Shown here: positions 12,770 to 24,705 of the stretch, one piece after another
How positions within the stretch are numbered: the first letter of the stretch is position 1
Layout of the letters: each line of letters opens with the position of its first letter
NCBI RefSeq assembly: GCF_048544455.1
Contig: NC_133532.1
Location: forward strand, 16,060,948-16,124,947
Length of the DNA stretch: 64,000 nt
Source of the DNA: Silene latifolia
Taxonomy: Eukaryota; Streptophyta; Magnoliopsida; Caryophyllales; Caryophyllaceae
Reading direction: 5' to 3'
Notes under the pieces: generated by a model
Seen by the model: the letters and a program-made list of their open reading frames with translations, nothing else
Database searches by the model: none
What the model was told of the DNA's origin: nothing
Translations under genes and position numbers: made by a program

Positions 12770-15700
12770 ATGGCTGGTTCTACTGATAACCCAATGCCAA
12801 GTGTCACATTGGACCGTGAGTCCTGGCTTCGGATCTTCATGGATCGGATGAATCGTCTACTCGGCGAAGAATGATGGATCAAACTTCACGGACGGGAGGC
12901 GGCATTACGGAATCTTGCCATTGCGATGGGAAGCTCAAATATCCGATTGAGCCCATCCCACCAAACCCAGGCCCCACGGCTGAAATTAACGAAATCGACA
13001 AGTATAACGATTTCGCCATGGAAGCGGGTGCGGTAAAGAACGTACTTATTTTTGCAATGGAATCCAATTTGCAGAAACGCTTCATAGCTCAAAGTGCAAA
13101 CAAGATTTTCACTACACTCACTAGGGAATTCTCAAAAGCACCGAGAATCGTGACCTATGAGCTTACCACTCGCTTCTTTGATGCGAGACTCCAGAAGGGC
13201 CAACCAGTTAGCCCACACATTCTCAGCATGATTGAGAATGTCGAGAAGCTGGAGACCTTTGATTGTAAGATCAGCGAGAACATTGTTATTGACCGCATAC
13301 TTCACTCACTCCACGATGGTTATTCGCAATTTAGAGCGAATTACTATATGAATGATTTGAAGAAAACTCCCCATGAACTGCACTCCTCCTCGTACGGGAC
13401 CGAGAAGGACATGAAGTTCGGTGGGAGCATGAAACGAGGATGTTCTCGTTGTGTCAAACAAGGGCAAGGGTAAGGGCAAAGTTCAGCCAGGCCTAGCAGT
13501 AGGCAAACCGAAGTTTAAGAAGTCGGGATCAGGTAAGAGTGGGCCTGGTGAGGCAAGTAACTCATCAGGCGCGACAAAGAGCAAGACCGAAAACATGGAA
13601 TGCCATCATTGCCACAAGACTGGGCATTGGAGGCGTACATGTCTTGTTTATCATGAGGACATAAAAGCAGGTCGCGTTAAACCTGTTGGTATGTCTTCTC
13701 CTTCTACTTTTATTCATATGATTGAGATTAAACACGCAAGTTACGGAACTTGGGTACTTGATACTGGTTGTGGTTCTCATCTGTGTAATCATGTGCGGGG
13801 CCTCCGAAATCTCGAGCCTCTCGTAAAGGGTGAGGTTGACCTGCGTGTCGGGAATGGAGCAAGAGTGGCTGCCGTCTCGAGGAGAACATATGTGATCCAG
13901 CTTCCTAGCGGATTTGAGTTATCATTATATGATTGCTATTATGTACCCAGTCTTTCGAAAAACATTATTTGGTTTCGCACTTGATAAACTTGGTTTTTCA
14001 TTTGTAATAGAAAATAATACTTGCATTTTCTCATTACACGATATGATTTCTGACAAGGAGTCTCCATGAACGGAATTTATGTTTTAGATCGGACCACCGA
14101 AATATTACACGTAATGAATAAAAAGTTAAAGGTTGGTGACAAAGATCAAACGTATCTATGGCACGGCCGTATGGGACACATTAATGAGAAACGCGTAAAA
14201 CAACTCATCAAACATGGAGCTATCTCGGCCTTTGATTTTCAATCATTTGGCACGTGTGAATCATGTCTCATCGGTAAGATGACTCGGATTTCCTTCAAAG
14301 GTGTTGGAATGCGCGCTGCTGACCTATTAGGACTCATACACACGGATGTATGTGGACCTATGTCAATCACCGCACGAGAAGGCTATAGGTATTTCATCAC
14401 TTTCACGGACGATTTAAGTAGATATGGCTATGTCTACTTAATGAAGCACAAAAGTGAATCCTTTGAGAAATTCAAGGAATACGAGAATAGGTACAGAACC
14501 TATTAGGTAGGAAGATTAAAACACTGCGTTCGGATCGTGGTGGCGAGTATCTTTCTCACGAGTTTGATCAACACCTAAAGGATTGTGGGATTGCCCTACG
14601 ATTAACTCCACCTGGAACACCTCGGTTGAATGGTGTGTCCGAACGGAGAAATCGAACACTACTTGATATGGTTCGATCCATGATGAGTCACACCGTGTTG
14701 CGACTCGTTATGGGGTTATGCTCTTATGTCGTTTGCTCTAATACTTAACCGAAGTCCGTCTAAAGTCTGTTGACAAGACTCCATATGAATTATGGAAGGG
14801 AACGGTCCCTAACTTGTCCTTTATACGGGTCTGGGGCTGCGAGGCTTATGTCAAGTGGAGACACGAGGATAAGCTCGGCCCGCGATCGGTCAAGACATAC
14901 TTTATAGGTTATCCTAAAGGAACGCTTGGTCATTACTTCTATTCGCCAACCGAACAACGCGTTTTTGTTGCGGCTAGTGCGACATTCTTAGAGAAGGAAT
15001 TTCTTGAGAATGCAAAGAGTGATAGAACCTTCGACCTGTCGGAGATTCCAGAACCAAACACCGAGCAACCATTGGAGGAACCTGTTCCTTCAATCCCATT
15101 GCGGTGAATATTCTGAGGAACCTAGGAGGTCGGGAAGAGTCTCTATTCCTCCAGACAGATACATTGGTATGGTCGAGGAACATGACATAGATGACGTTCT
15201 ACTCTTAACGAGTAGTGAACCCGCAACCTATAAAGGTGCCATGACTAGTTCTGACTCAAAGCTATGGCTTGAGGCCATGCAATCCGAGATGGACTCCATG
15301 TATGAGAACAACGTGTGGGATCTTGTTGACTTACCTGCTAAGGTTCGTCCCCTTCAATGCAAATGGCTTTACAAGATAAAGCATTCTGTGGAAGGTCAAC
15401 AAGATATCTATAAAGCACGACTAGTTGCTAAAGGTTTCACCCAAGTGCCAGGTTTGCACTACGATGAGATTTTTGCACCCGTAGTCATGCTGCGTTCCAT
15501 TCGGATTATCTTAGCGATCGCCGCTTTTCATGACTATGAAATTTGGCAAATGGACGTGAAAACCGCCTTCTTAAACGGCTTTTTGGAGGAAGAGTTGTAC
15601 ATGGTACAACCCGAAGGTTTCATCGATCCACAACATCCTAAGAAAGTATGAAAACTTAAGCGTTCCATTTATGGACTTAAGCAAGCATCTCGGAGTTGGA

Positions 15701-16790
15701 ATCATCGCTTCGACCAAGTGGTTAAAGAAAATGGATTTACTCGATCTGTCGAGGAACCATGTCTATATATCAAGTCGAGTGGGAGCAAGATTGTCTTCCT
15801 AATATTGTATGTTGACGACATACTCCTGATTGGGAATGACATACCTCTCTTAACTTCGGTGAAAGTATGGTTGAAAAACCATTTCCAGATGAAAGATCTG
15901 GGAGAGGCACAAAGAATTCTAGGCATTCGTATCTATCGAGATAGATCACGACGAATGTTATCTCTCAGTCAGGAGTCTTACATAGACAAAGTCCTAGAGA
16001 GATTCAGCATGACCAACTCCAAGAAGGGGTTCCTTCCTATGGCTCCAGGGATGCATTTGAGCAAGTCTCAGGCACCAGAGACACCGGAAGAGAAAGAGCG
16101 CATGACACGGATTCCTTATGCTTCGGCTATAGGATCAATCATGTATGCCATGATATGCACACGTCCGGACGTGGCATATGCATTGAGTATGACAAGTCGA
16201 TTCCAACAACATCCAGGTGAACCACATTTGGTGGTGTCAAGAACATTCTTAAGTACCTACGGAGGACTAAAGATTGGGCATTGACTTATGGAGGCGATCA
16301 AAAGCTATGCGCAACCGATTACGCAGATGCTAGCTTCCAAACGGATCGAGATGACTCGAAATCTCGGTCTGGATTCGTTTTTACTCTTAATGGCGCTGCG
16401 ATCAGTGGAAGAGTTCGAAACAAACTGTTACGCAGATTCTACGACGAGTCCGAGTACTATGCCGCGTGCGAAGCTACAAAGGAAGCGATATGGATGCGTC
16501 AATTCTTACATGGGCTCTCTGTAGTGCCTAGTTCGAATGACCCGATCACCATCTATTGCGACAATAGTGGTGCCATCTTCCAAGCTAAGGAGCCAAAGTC
16601 TAGCAACAAGTCTAGACATGTACAACGGAAAGCTCATCTAATCCGGGATTACGTGGAGCAAAAGGAAGTAGTGATAGAAAAGATTGCTACTGAGGATAAC
16701 ATAGCAGATCCTCTCACTAAAGCATTACGACAAGATAAGCATGAAGGGCATGTTAATTCCATGGGAATTAAACGTGTTCCTAAGTTGTAG
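12770..16790 (+). pseudogene. Copia gag-pol region (broken)
   Basis: Domains appear in copia order. The gag segment spans about 12770-13470 and resembles the whole gag at 28233-29135. A CCHC zinc knuckle (CHHCHKTGHWRRTC) lies near 13600-13645. The aspartic protease motif WVLDTGCGSH is near 13750. The integrase zinc-binding and core region runs about 14150-14950. Reverse transcriptase spans about 15250-15960 (LYVDDILLIGND). RNase H ends near 16787 (DNIADPLTKAL). In an active copia this is one polyprotein processed by its own protease. Here it is broken in several places and should be treated as a fossil. Confidence 0.9.
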
Positions 16791-17554
16791 TACTCTTTTA
16801 TGGATCAGATTCATTCTCTCTTGTACTCTATACGACATCATCGTTTTGATATTTTATATATATATTTTGTTTGTCATGTGGATTTGTACGACAAATTTTG
16901 AACACCACAAAGTGAACTGAACGAACATTATATCTTTTCGGTCCTTAATTGCCCACATGAGCTGATAACTCTGGCAATTATTTTGTGACGTTGGTTGATG
17001 GTGGGTTCAACGAGCCATAAGTCAACCGGTTGTGACCAATCACGAGAGGCGATTTATACGGATATTTCGTAGGACACACTTGTGACATCGACGTGGAGTC
17101 CTAAATGTTTTATAACATTCGTTGCCCGGTCGTGGATAGGACTTCCATGGTGATCCTAAGAGTCGATTCTTTTGACTATCGATTGTCTCTTGAGACTACG
17201 GCAGATTTTGGGTGACTTTGGTTTCTTTCTCACGGTCATCCGTAACAGGGGCCAAGTAGATTTTTTCGGGTCATTTCATCTTTGTGCTTAGATCGGAAGG
17301 AGTCGAGTTGAAGGAAGTATTCACCTTTATCGGTACTCGATATTTCTCGGGGCCACTCGAGGAGTCAGAATCGAAATGCATGGCCATGCTCGGATACGGA
17401 TTCGTTTTATCGGTTGAGTTACTCTCTAGTCGGGGAAACCACTCTAAATACAGATCGATTGTAAAATACGACCTTTGTGGATCCAGATCTGCAAATTGTT
17501 TTACATTGAGTGGGAGAAATTTTAAATGAATATGAGAATCGGTTATCGCACATA

Positions 17555-17647
17555 CACTTGTACGGACAAGTGGGAGTTTGTTAATTTGTGTCCTCCAGTT
17601 AGTGCGGATAACGTCATTGCACATGCACTTGTACGGACAAGTGGGAG
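17555..17647 (+). repeat. Duplicated polypurine-tract block before the copia 3' LTR
   Basis: A 22-bp block ending in GGACAAGTGGGAG occurs at 17555-17576 and again at 17626-17647, 71 bp apart. After the first copy comes a short stretch resembling the start of the other copia LTR type (compare 4603-4640). The second copy leads into the present 3' LTR. Confidence 0.8.
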
Positions 17648-17649
17648 CT

Positions 17650-18637
17650 TGTTGGAGTTGGTGTCCTTAACTTGATTAGTGCAAGGACTTATAAACCTCT
17701 AAAAGGATCAAAGGGCATACTTTTGGTATTATTATCAGTTGATCCACGTTTATCAATAACAGTTGGCTTGCTAGATAAGTTTGACGTTATTGTCATACAG
17801 ATGGCGGTGATCAACTGGTCCCTAAAAGTCACACCTATAGGATACGTTTGAGAGACGTGACAAAGATGAAAATACAGTCATGTAGATGCAAATTTGACTA
17901 ACCGGTTAGTCGAGTTATTTGACTAGTAATTAGTCAAAATGTGATGTTGAGATATTATATTTAATACGGATTAAATATCATGGGCTAAGGCGAATTAACC
18001 AGTTAATTCGTAAAATTAAATATAAGCGTTTTATATTTAATTAATGTATATTGAATATAATTATACAATATTGTCTTTGTCGGACATGTATTAATAATTC
18101 AACTAATCCGTCTTATTAGTTGATGTTTTAATAGCCGATAACCGATGACGATTTATAACAAACCGCGTCATATACATTTAGCAATTTATGAGCCGGTCCA
18201 CGAGGTAAAATTAAGAGGAAGTGGAAGCCCACTTCCCCATGCAAACCCACGGCTGGCCGAGGTTAACAAAAGGAGAGACTCCCTCTCCTTTTGACCTAGA
18301 CAATTCATTTTACAGAAAACTAGGGTTTTGGAGACATTTTCTCTCTGAAAACCTAGATCTCACATCTCGAAAACCTCACAATAAGTTCTCCCAATATTGC
18401 AAGGCAATCGGAGAACACCATCTAGCACAAGGGCATATCTCGGACAAGTCTTGGGTGCAACAATTAGGAGGGAATCTCGTTTGATTTCTGTTCTTTACGC
18501 CGCACTATAAAGGACCCGAGGTTAATTCTTGTTCCTTATCGTTTCTCTATTGTATTTATGTTTTATGACGATAATCGCATGCTAAATTTACGTTATAGTC
18601 CTAAATTTAGAGGGTCTTATACGGATATTACCCCACA
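17650..18637 (+). repeat. 3' LTR of the nested copia element
   Basis: 988 bp, TGTTGG...CCCACA, about 99% like the 5' LTR, and followed by the target duplication GGGCC. Confidence 0.93.
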
Positions 18638-19186
18638 GGGCCGCGGCTGCGTTTTTTGGGAATTCCCGTGCCTAGGCACGGCACGGCCCAAGCACGGAGG
18701 GTCCGGCACGAACCAGGCAAGGCGGGCTTGGCACATTACGTCCCGATATTTGACCCGTTCGTTAGTTATTTAATTATATTCCTTTTTTTAATATCGTTTT
18801 TTAATTATTTAATTAAATCTTGTACATTAAAATTACAAGTAATCAACAAATCAAGATATCAAGTACATTTAATATTTAATAAAATATATATTTAAATCAT
18901 TAATATTCATTATTTATATAAATAAAAAAGGATTTAGAAAAAATATTAAGGCTATTGGGCCGGCCCACGTGCTAGACACGATTAGCCCATGGGCCAGGCA
19001 CGACTCGAGCACGAAACTGGGCGTGTCAGAAGCGGGCCGCAACGGGGGTTAGGGTGAGTGGGCCAGGCACGACACGGCACGACCAGCCAATTATCCGTGC
19101 CTGGGCCGGGCCATTTTTGTGAGAAGGCGCGATGGGTCGGCACGCGGGTTGGCCTAGCACGACCCAATGCCAACTCTAGGCTGGGC

Positions 19187-19508
19187 ACCGGTCCAAAACT
19201 TTGACCGAACCGGAACCAGTTTGGATCGGAACACGGGCTGGCCTAGCACGACCCAATGCCAACATAGTCTAAGGGTATGGTTATTGGTAAGACTCACCAA
19301 AGTCTTAAAACTTTGCCACATCTACTTTCCACTAACCTTTATTATTTATTTACTGTTCAGACTTAGCTCAGAATCCATACATTATCAGTCAACTCACCTC
19401 AAACTCTACTTTTTCATTTCACTCCTCTTTTTACAAATAAAAAGAAATGACACATGAGATCTACTTATTGATAATTTCCTTTGAAAGTGGGGTTAAGACT
19501 GATGAGAC
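19187..19508. other. Spacer with a duplicated hAT end fragment
   Basis: About 30 bp of the hAT right end (19145-19174, GGCCTAGCACGACCCAATGC) recur at 19235-19263, just outside the element. The rest, to 19508, is AT-rich with no gene. Confidence 0.6.
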
Positions 19509-20768
19509 TGTCACAACCTATCAAAAATAACCCTACGATCTCTAACTAATATAGCTAGGGAAGTCGGGATCGTATCCACATGGAGGTTATATGTGTTCTA
19601 TTTGCCAATTCGAATCTGTCTTAGTAACTAATGAGGTTTCTTTGTTTTGTTGTACTAACTAAAAGTAAAAGGGGAAGAGAAGCAAGTATAAAAAAGGTAG
19701 GTCAGAGATCGGTCTTAGCTATTTGTCTAAGGGGTGTTGATAAGGTCCTCTCGGATGGTTAATCGCCCTAGAATGATTATAACGAGCTATCACAACTTAT
19801 TAGCGCACTCTAATGTGTGTGACAAGTTTAACCCTCACCAAGCTCTCGATCTTAGGTCGGGGTTTACAAAGTCAATTGAGTCATTATGCGTACTAGCCAA
19901 CTAATTGCAATTATATGTCACAATTAACAACAAAGAACATGATAGCATCGACCAATCAACCAAACCTAACCTAATTAAGGACCGTCATCATCCATGGCTC
20001 CCCTTGATCCTAGCGAAAGGGGATTAGCTACTCATATTGAAATTGCTAACAATAATCAAAATAGATGCAAAAGGAGAAGAATTCATGATGGAAATTAATT
20101 GTAAAAAATAAAAGTATAAACTAATAACAATAGAGATGAGAAATAAATTAGAGAAACTAAAAATAAGAAGAACAAAGGAGAAAGATTGAATTAAAATTAT
20201 CAAGTATGAATCCAAGGTATGAGCAAAAGAGAAGAGAAAGCAATTCCAGATCTAAAAGTATTTTGAAGTATTACATAGTAGAGAGTCGTCAGGGAGAATG
20301 AATGATAACCCAATTAACAGTTACAAGAGGCTTTTTATACTCAAAGCCCAAAAAGGAAAGCAAAAGGACGCTTAAACAACTGATTCGTATAGACTGCCTA
20401 TCGACAAATGTACTTGGTCGATCGACAGACTACACAAGGTCGATAGACAGCCTATGATGGTCGATAGACAACAATGTTTATTTTTCTTTTTGCGAGTTGA
20501 TGTGTCGTCTGGAGCATGGGTGGTCGATAAACAAAGGGCTAGGTCGATAGACAATGAGTTGTAGTCAATAGACAAGCCTTCAAATCCTCCATAAAACAAG
20601 CCACTGTGTCGTTCAAAACTTGCCAAGTCGATTGACAATGAGGGAGTGTCGATAGACAATGAGTTTGGTCGACAAACAATGTGTATTTGTCAATAGACAA
20701 CATCTATAAAACTCCATTTCCCGCTCTCCCAAGCTCGTCTAAACTCTTCCAAACTTCTTTCTTGCTCC
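19509..20768 (-). mobile_element. Athila-like LTR, minus strand (boundaries approximate)
   Basis: The stretch CCTATCAAAAATAACCCTAC and the following block with GTATCCACATGGAGG align with the Athila LTR at 44146-44220, so this is a related LTR in the same orientation. On the minus strand GTATAAAAAG (20331-20340) could be its TATA box, with the palindrome array upstream in U3. No matching target duplication was found. The right end is taken as the edge of the PIF/Harbinger element. Confidence 0.55.
20399..20698 (-). repeat. Phased GTCGATAGAC array in the Athila-like LTR
   Basis: A variant of the dyad motif (GTC..GAC half-sites instead of CTCG..CGAG) recurs in three groups starting at 20417, 20439, 20460; 20523, 20543, 20564; and 20627, 20648, 20668, 20689. 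Steps within groups are 20-22 bp. It lies upstream of the candidate TATA box on the minus strand. Confidence 0.8.
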
Positions 20769-21407
20769 ATTAGACCATCCCAAGCAGAAGGTCACCTTAA
20801 TCGGGTCACCAAAATTTTTCCTCTTAATCGCACCTTATTAATCTTGACCCACTTTCACCCTCCCAAACAGAAGGTCACGACCTGGGTCACCAACCCAATC
20901 ATTTTTCCACTTTCCAACATTTCCAATCATTTACCACATTCACTACCCCACCAAAACATCTCTCTTACTTTTACAATTATTATTTAATAACATACTACAA
21001 CTAAGTTATTCTTTTCATTTTTAAAATAAATTCTACTCAAATATGTTAAGTAAATTAATTTTATAGTGTACATTAAAAAAAATTATTGGCAATAAATAAA
21101 CTTTATTGAAAGCATGAGTCAACATATAAAAAAACTGCATATATAATTCAAAAAAAAAAAATACGATCTTAAAAAACATTAAATACTACGAAATAAAAAA
21201 ATGTATTCTAAACTAATTCGAGTTATGGAAGTTTTTCCAAATATGCTCAATGAGATCATTTTTTAGAGCGTTATGAGTGGCACGATCACGAATCACACCA
21301 TGAATTTCTATGAATCGTTTTTTAGGCGATCTTCTAAGACGATGATATTCATATGGATCACCACTAGCTGTAGTCGGATTATCTTCTTTGAACTCTGCGA
21401 TTATGTT

Positions 21408-22436
21408 TTAATAGTTAATATAGGTTTCTCTTTCATCTTCAACTATCATATTATGCATAATAATACAAGCCATAAGAACCTTCCCCATATTAGCTCGATC
21501 CCAAAGAAGACAAGGGCGTTTGATGAAAGCAAATTGAGCTTGTAGGACACCAAAAGCACGTTCCACATCTTTTCGACAACTGTCTTGTCGAGCTGCAAAT
21601 AACCTATGCTTTTGAATTTGTGGCGCATTAATTGTTTTAACAAATGTTGCCCAACCAGGATATATACCATCAGCAAGATAATATCCCATATTACAGGCCG
21701 TACCATTAACTGAAAAATTAACAGGTGGGGCAGATTCTTCTAAAACGTCATTAAAGAGTGGAGAACGTTCAAGAACATTAATATCATTAAGCGAACCTGT
21801 TGTGCCGAAAAAGGCATGCCATATCCATAAATCGTACGAAGCGACCGCTTCCAAAATGACCGTTGGTTTTGAACTTCTCCCGGCATATTGTCCCGCCCAT
21901 GCAGTGGAACAATTTTTCCACTCCCAATGCATGCATTCAATGCTACCCAACATGCCAGGAAATCCACGAGCTTGCCCCATATGAAGTAACCTTCCTAAAT
22001 CTTGAGGGTTGGGTCTGTGTAGATACTCATTCCCAAAGCAGCTGATTACACCTTCGACGAACAGTTTAAGAGAGTCCCTGATGGATGTATCGCTCATACG
22101 CAAATATTCATCTACTGAATCGGTAGAAGTACCATATGCTAGAACTCTTAAAGCAGCTGTGCATCTCTGTAATGGTGAGAAACTAGGTCTCCCATTACCG
22201 CCGACTCTTTGTTGGAAAAAGAGATCATTGGCTGATAGAGCATTAAATATGCGCATGAATAGATGCTTGTGCATGCGAATTTTGCGGCGAAATAGCTCTT
22301 CGGGATAAACCGGATCCATAAAGTAGTCATTGTACAATTGGTTATGACCTTCTTCACGATTCCTCTCAATGTTTCTCCTACGACGTCTAGGAGGAGGATT
22401 TGGTTGACGAATTCTTCTGTTAACGTATTCTTTCAT
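21408..22436 (-). CDS. PIF/Harbinger DDE transposase, probably inactive
   Basis: The open frame encodes 342 residues of the plant PIF/Harbinger transposase family, which cuts and pastes the element with a DDE catalytic triad. Motifs are RVLAYGTSTDSVDEYLRMS near 97-115, MLGSIECMHWEWKNC at 162-176, GSLNDINVLERSPLF at 214-228, YYLADGIYPGWATFV at 252-266, and RKDVERAFGVLQ at 288-299. The family normally reads GSIDCMHW, so the first catalytic aspartate is glutamate here (E167). D218 and E292 fit the other two positions. The natural start is probably the ATG at 22566-22568, but a stop ten codons later (22536-22538) interrupts that frame. The next in-frame Met opens the 342-residue frame. Both changes suggest a decayed gene. 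Confidence 0.85.
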   Translation of the reverse strand: MKEYVNRRIRQPNPPPRRRRRNIERNREEGHNQLYNDYFMDPVYPEELFRRKIRMHKHLFMRIFNALSANDLFFQQRVGGNGRPSFSPLQRCTAALRVLAYGTSTDSVDEYLRMSDTSIRDSLKLFVEGVISCFGNEYLHRPNPQDLGRLLHMGQARGFPGMLGSIECMHWEWKNCSTAWAGQYAGRSSKPTVILEAVASYDLWIWHAFFGTTGSLNDINVLERSPLFNDVLEESAPPVNFSVNGTACNMGYYLADGIYPGWATFVKTINAPQIQKHRLFAARQDSCRKDVERAFGVLQAQFAFIKRPCLLWDRANMGKVLMACIIMHNMIVEDERETYINY

Positions 22437-24705
22437 ACGTTGGGCTATAAGGTTTTGTATAGCCTCAGATCTTTCATCGGTTTCGGTTTCCCATTGGTAA
22501 TCGGAAAGCCTATTTTGATCGACAATATTATTGTTTCATGAATCAGAATCGGAATTTGACTCAGACATTCTAATAGTTTTTTTTGTGAGGGTGATTTTGT
22601 GAGAGTGATTTGAAAGAAGGAAAATGTATGAGTGATTTTGTTCAACAACCATGCAAATGTCATTGCTTAACCTCACTATGAAATGGTTAAACCTCCTTCC
22701 AAAAGGGTATTTGCGAAGGACGTATTCTAAATATTATTTATATTTGAATAATGACATTGCTACACATCATTATGACATGAGTGTGTTGGAGATTTAAAAT
22801 CTCTTTACGTAAGGTTGTGATGAGACCACTTCAAAATAGGTATTTTGAAGGGATATGATGGGAACATATATGGTTCTATCTTAATAACTTGGCAAATGCA
22901 ATTTATATTTCAATTCTTGATAAATTTCGATTGAGAAGTCAATTTCGAAATGTGTAGAATTGAGTGGGAGTTAGGAAATTCTCATGTGAAGACATGGAAT
23001 TAAGTGGGAGCTATCATCTTTTGAATATTTACGACTCATCACTCATTAAAGAATGACGAGCTAATACCTTCTTTCATAAAGAAGCTTTTAAGTTTTCAAT
23101 TCTGGATGAAAATGGACAATGATGAATCCAATTACATCAAGGGATGTTGGATTAATATTAAGAGATACACATCGTATCAACATTCACATAGGTTATTCAT
23201 GTAGATGAAAATGGAATTGCCATTAGCAGTCATGGTCGTTCATTGAACCTATGAACGGTTGATCTCATGATTATTAGTAACTAATGTTTCCGCCATTAGA
23301 ATAATCATGTACATGTCCAATTATGAATCATATGCATAAGAGCATGATGATTGATTGGTGAGCCATAATAGAAACGTCATGAATTCTCAAGTAGAATCCG
23401 ATGAGCGATTTCGGTGCTTGACGGAATGTTCCATTGTGTGTTAAGAGGTTGCACATATTGTAGAAAATCCGAGCACAAATGAGGATTTGTGAGAATCCCA
23501 ATTCTTTCAAGCCTAGAAAGAGAAATAAGAAGTTTTGGAAAGATGCTTGGTCGAATAAGAGGTTATTCAAAAATGATCTTTCCTAGTTAAGCTAGGACTT
23601 GTGAGAAGTACTAAGCTAATAATCTTGACAAATTGTTACAAGATTCTACAAAACATATACCTAGTGCATTGTTTGTGGAAGAAATACTTGATCAGTACAA
23701 GTTATATTATTCATCACAAATTCGTTCGTTATGTGATAGTCGATAAGAAAGTTCTTTCAAGTTAAAGAACCGAAATCAAGGTCGGGAACCTTGATGTGTA
23801 CTTGGTAAGATTCATGCTATGAGAGAGAACATGAATGTGAAGGAGATTGCAAGTGTAAGAAGTTTGAACACATGGACACATGGGATGTTAAACTTCTATT
23901 GCAATCAATAAGTGTTTACACTTATGATATACGTCACAAGGTTGTAATATGATATTGACTACCCGAGTGTGATGTCGACATTTGTCGTTTTAGTTATTAT
24001 TAACTCACCTTGTACATTGTTATGTCCAAACGGGTTGTAGAGACAATTGAACCCCGTTAAAGTGAACATGGATTAACATTGTTTTTGCCCATAGTTACTT
24101 ATATGAGGTGACGTCTCGAAGTGACTAGAATGTGATGCGATTGATGGCAAGTTCAAGTGTCATAGAGTCATGTGAGATGACTAGTCGATCACATAAATGC
24201 ATGTTAGGAACATTTTGTCGGGCCTAATGACCGCTTATAGAGTTCTGGCAAATTTATATAGCCTGGTCGTGGCGAGAGCTACTATAGTATTCAAATGAGT
24301 TGATTTTTTTGACTAAAGACTATTCGCCTAAGATGGCACAGTTTCAGATTAACTTTGATTTGTGTTACTACGACCTTCGTAAATGGGGTCAAATGGGCAT
24401 ATTTTGGGTTATGATGGCTGTGGCTAGTCGAAGGGAATGAGTGCGATAGGAATTGTCCACCCCTAGTCAGGGTTATAACAATATCTCAGGGCCACTCGAG
24501 GAGTAATGAACTGGAAATGCGTGGCCACGCTCGGAAAGTATCTATGATAGATAAGTCCGGTCAATCAGTTATTCTCCAGATCGAGGAAACCACTCTCGAT
24601 ATGATCACTTGCAAGTACGACCTGAAAGACACCTTGCATTGAGTGGGAGATAGTAATAGGACAAGAGAATTGGTGACGCACACTTGTCGAGGACAAGTGG
24701 GAGAT

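Larger units (their letters stand above)
9843..18637 (+). mobile_element. Full-length Ty1/copia element nested in the hAT element
   Basis: Two LTRs (9843-10825 and 17650-18637) flank gag and pol in copia order. The element is bounded by a perfect 5-bp target duplication, GGGCC, at 9838-9842 and 18638-18642. A primer binding site TGGTATCAGAGC (10828-10839) matches the initiator-tRNA-Met type. The leader is very long (about 10840-12770). The LTRs differ at roughly ten places in 985 bp, mostly one-base indels in short runs, suggesting insertion within about the last million years (inference from general plant rates). The coding region is nonetheless broken, with several breaks. Confidence 0.93.
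9729..19178. mobile_element. Non-autonomous hAT-type element carrying a nested copia element
   Basis: Its left end is TAGAGATGGCAATTCGGGCC. Its right end, read on the minus strand, is TAGAGTTGGCATTGGGTCGT, an imperfect terminal inverted repeat. Flanks are 8-bp direct repeats, GGCTGGGT (9721-9728) and GGCTGGGC (19179-19186), the size expected for hAT. Without the copia insert it is about 650 bp: GC-rich subterminal repeats of the GGCACG/GGGCC kind around an AT-rich core near 18760-18960. It has no transposase gene, so it would depend on a partner. It must predate the nested copia element. Confidence 0.82.

Noticed and set aside
20372-20659. Minus-strand frame with repeated LSID residues as a repeat protein
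   Set aside because: The repeats come from the roughly 21-bp period of the LTR array; no start context or family support.
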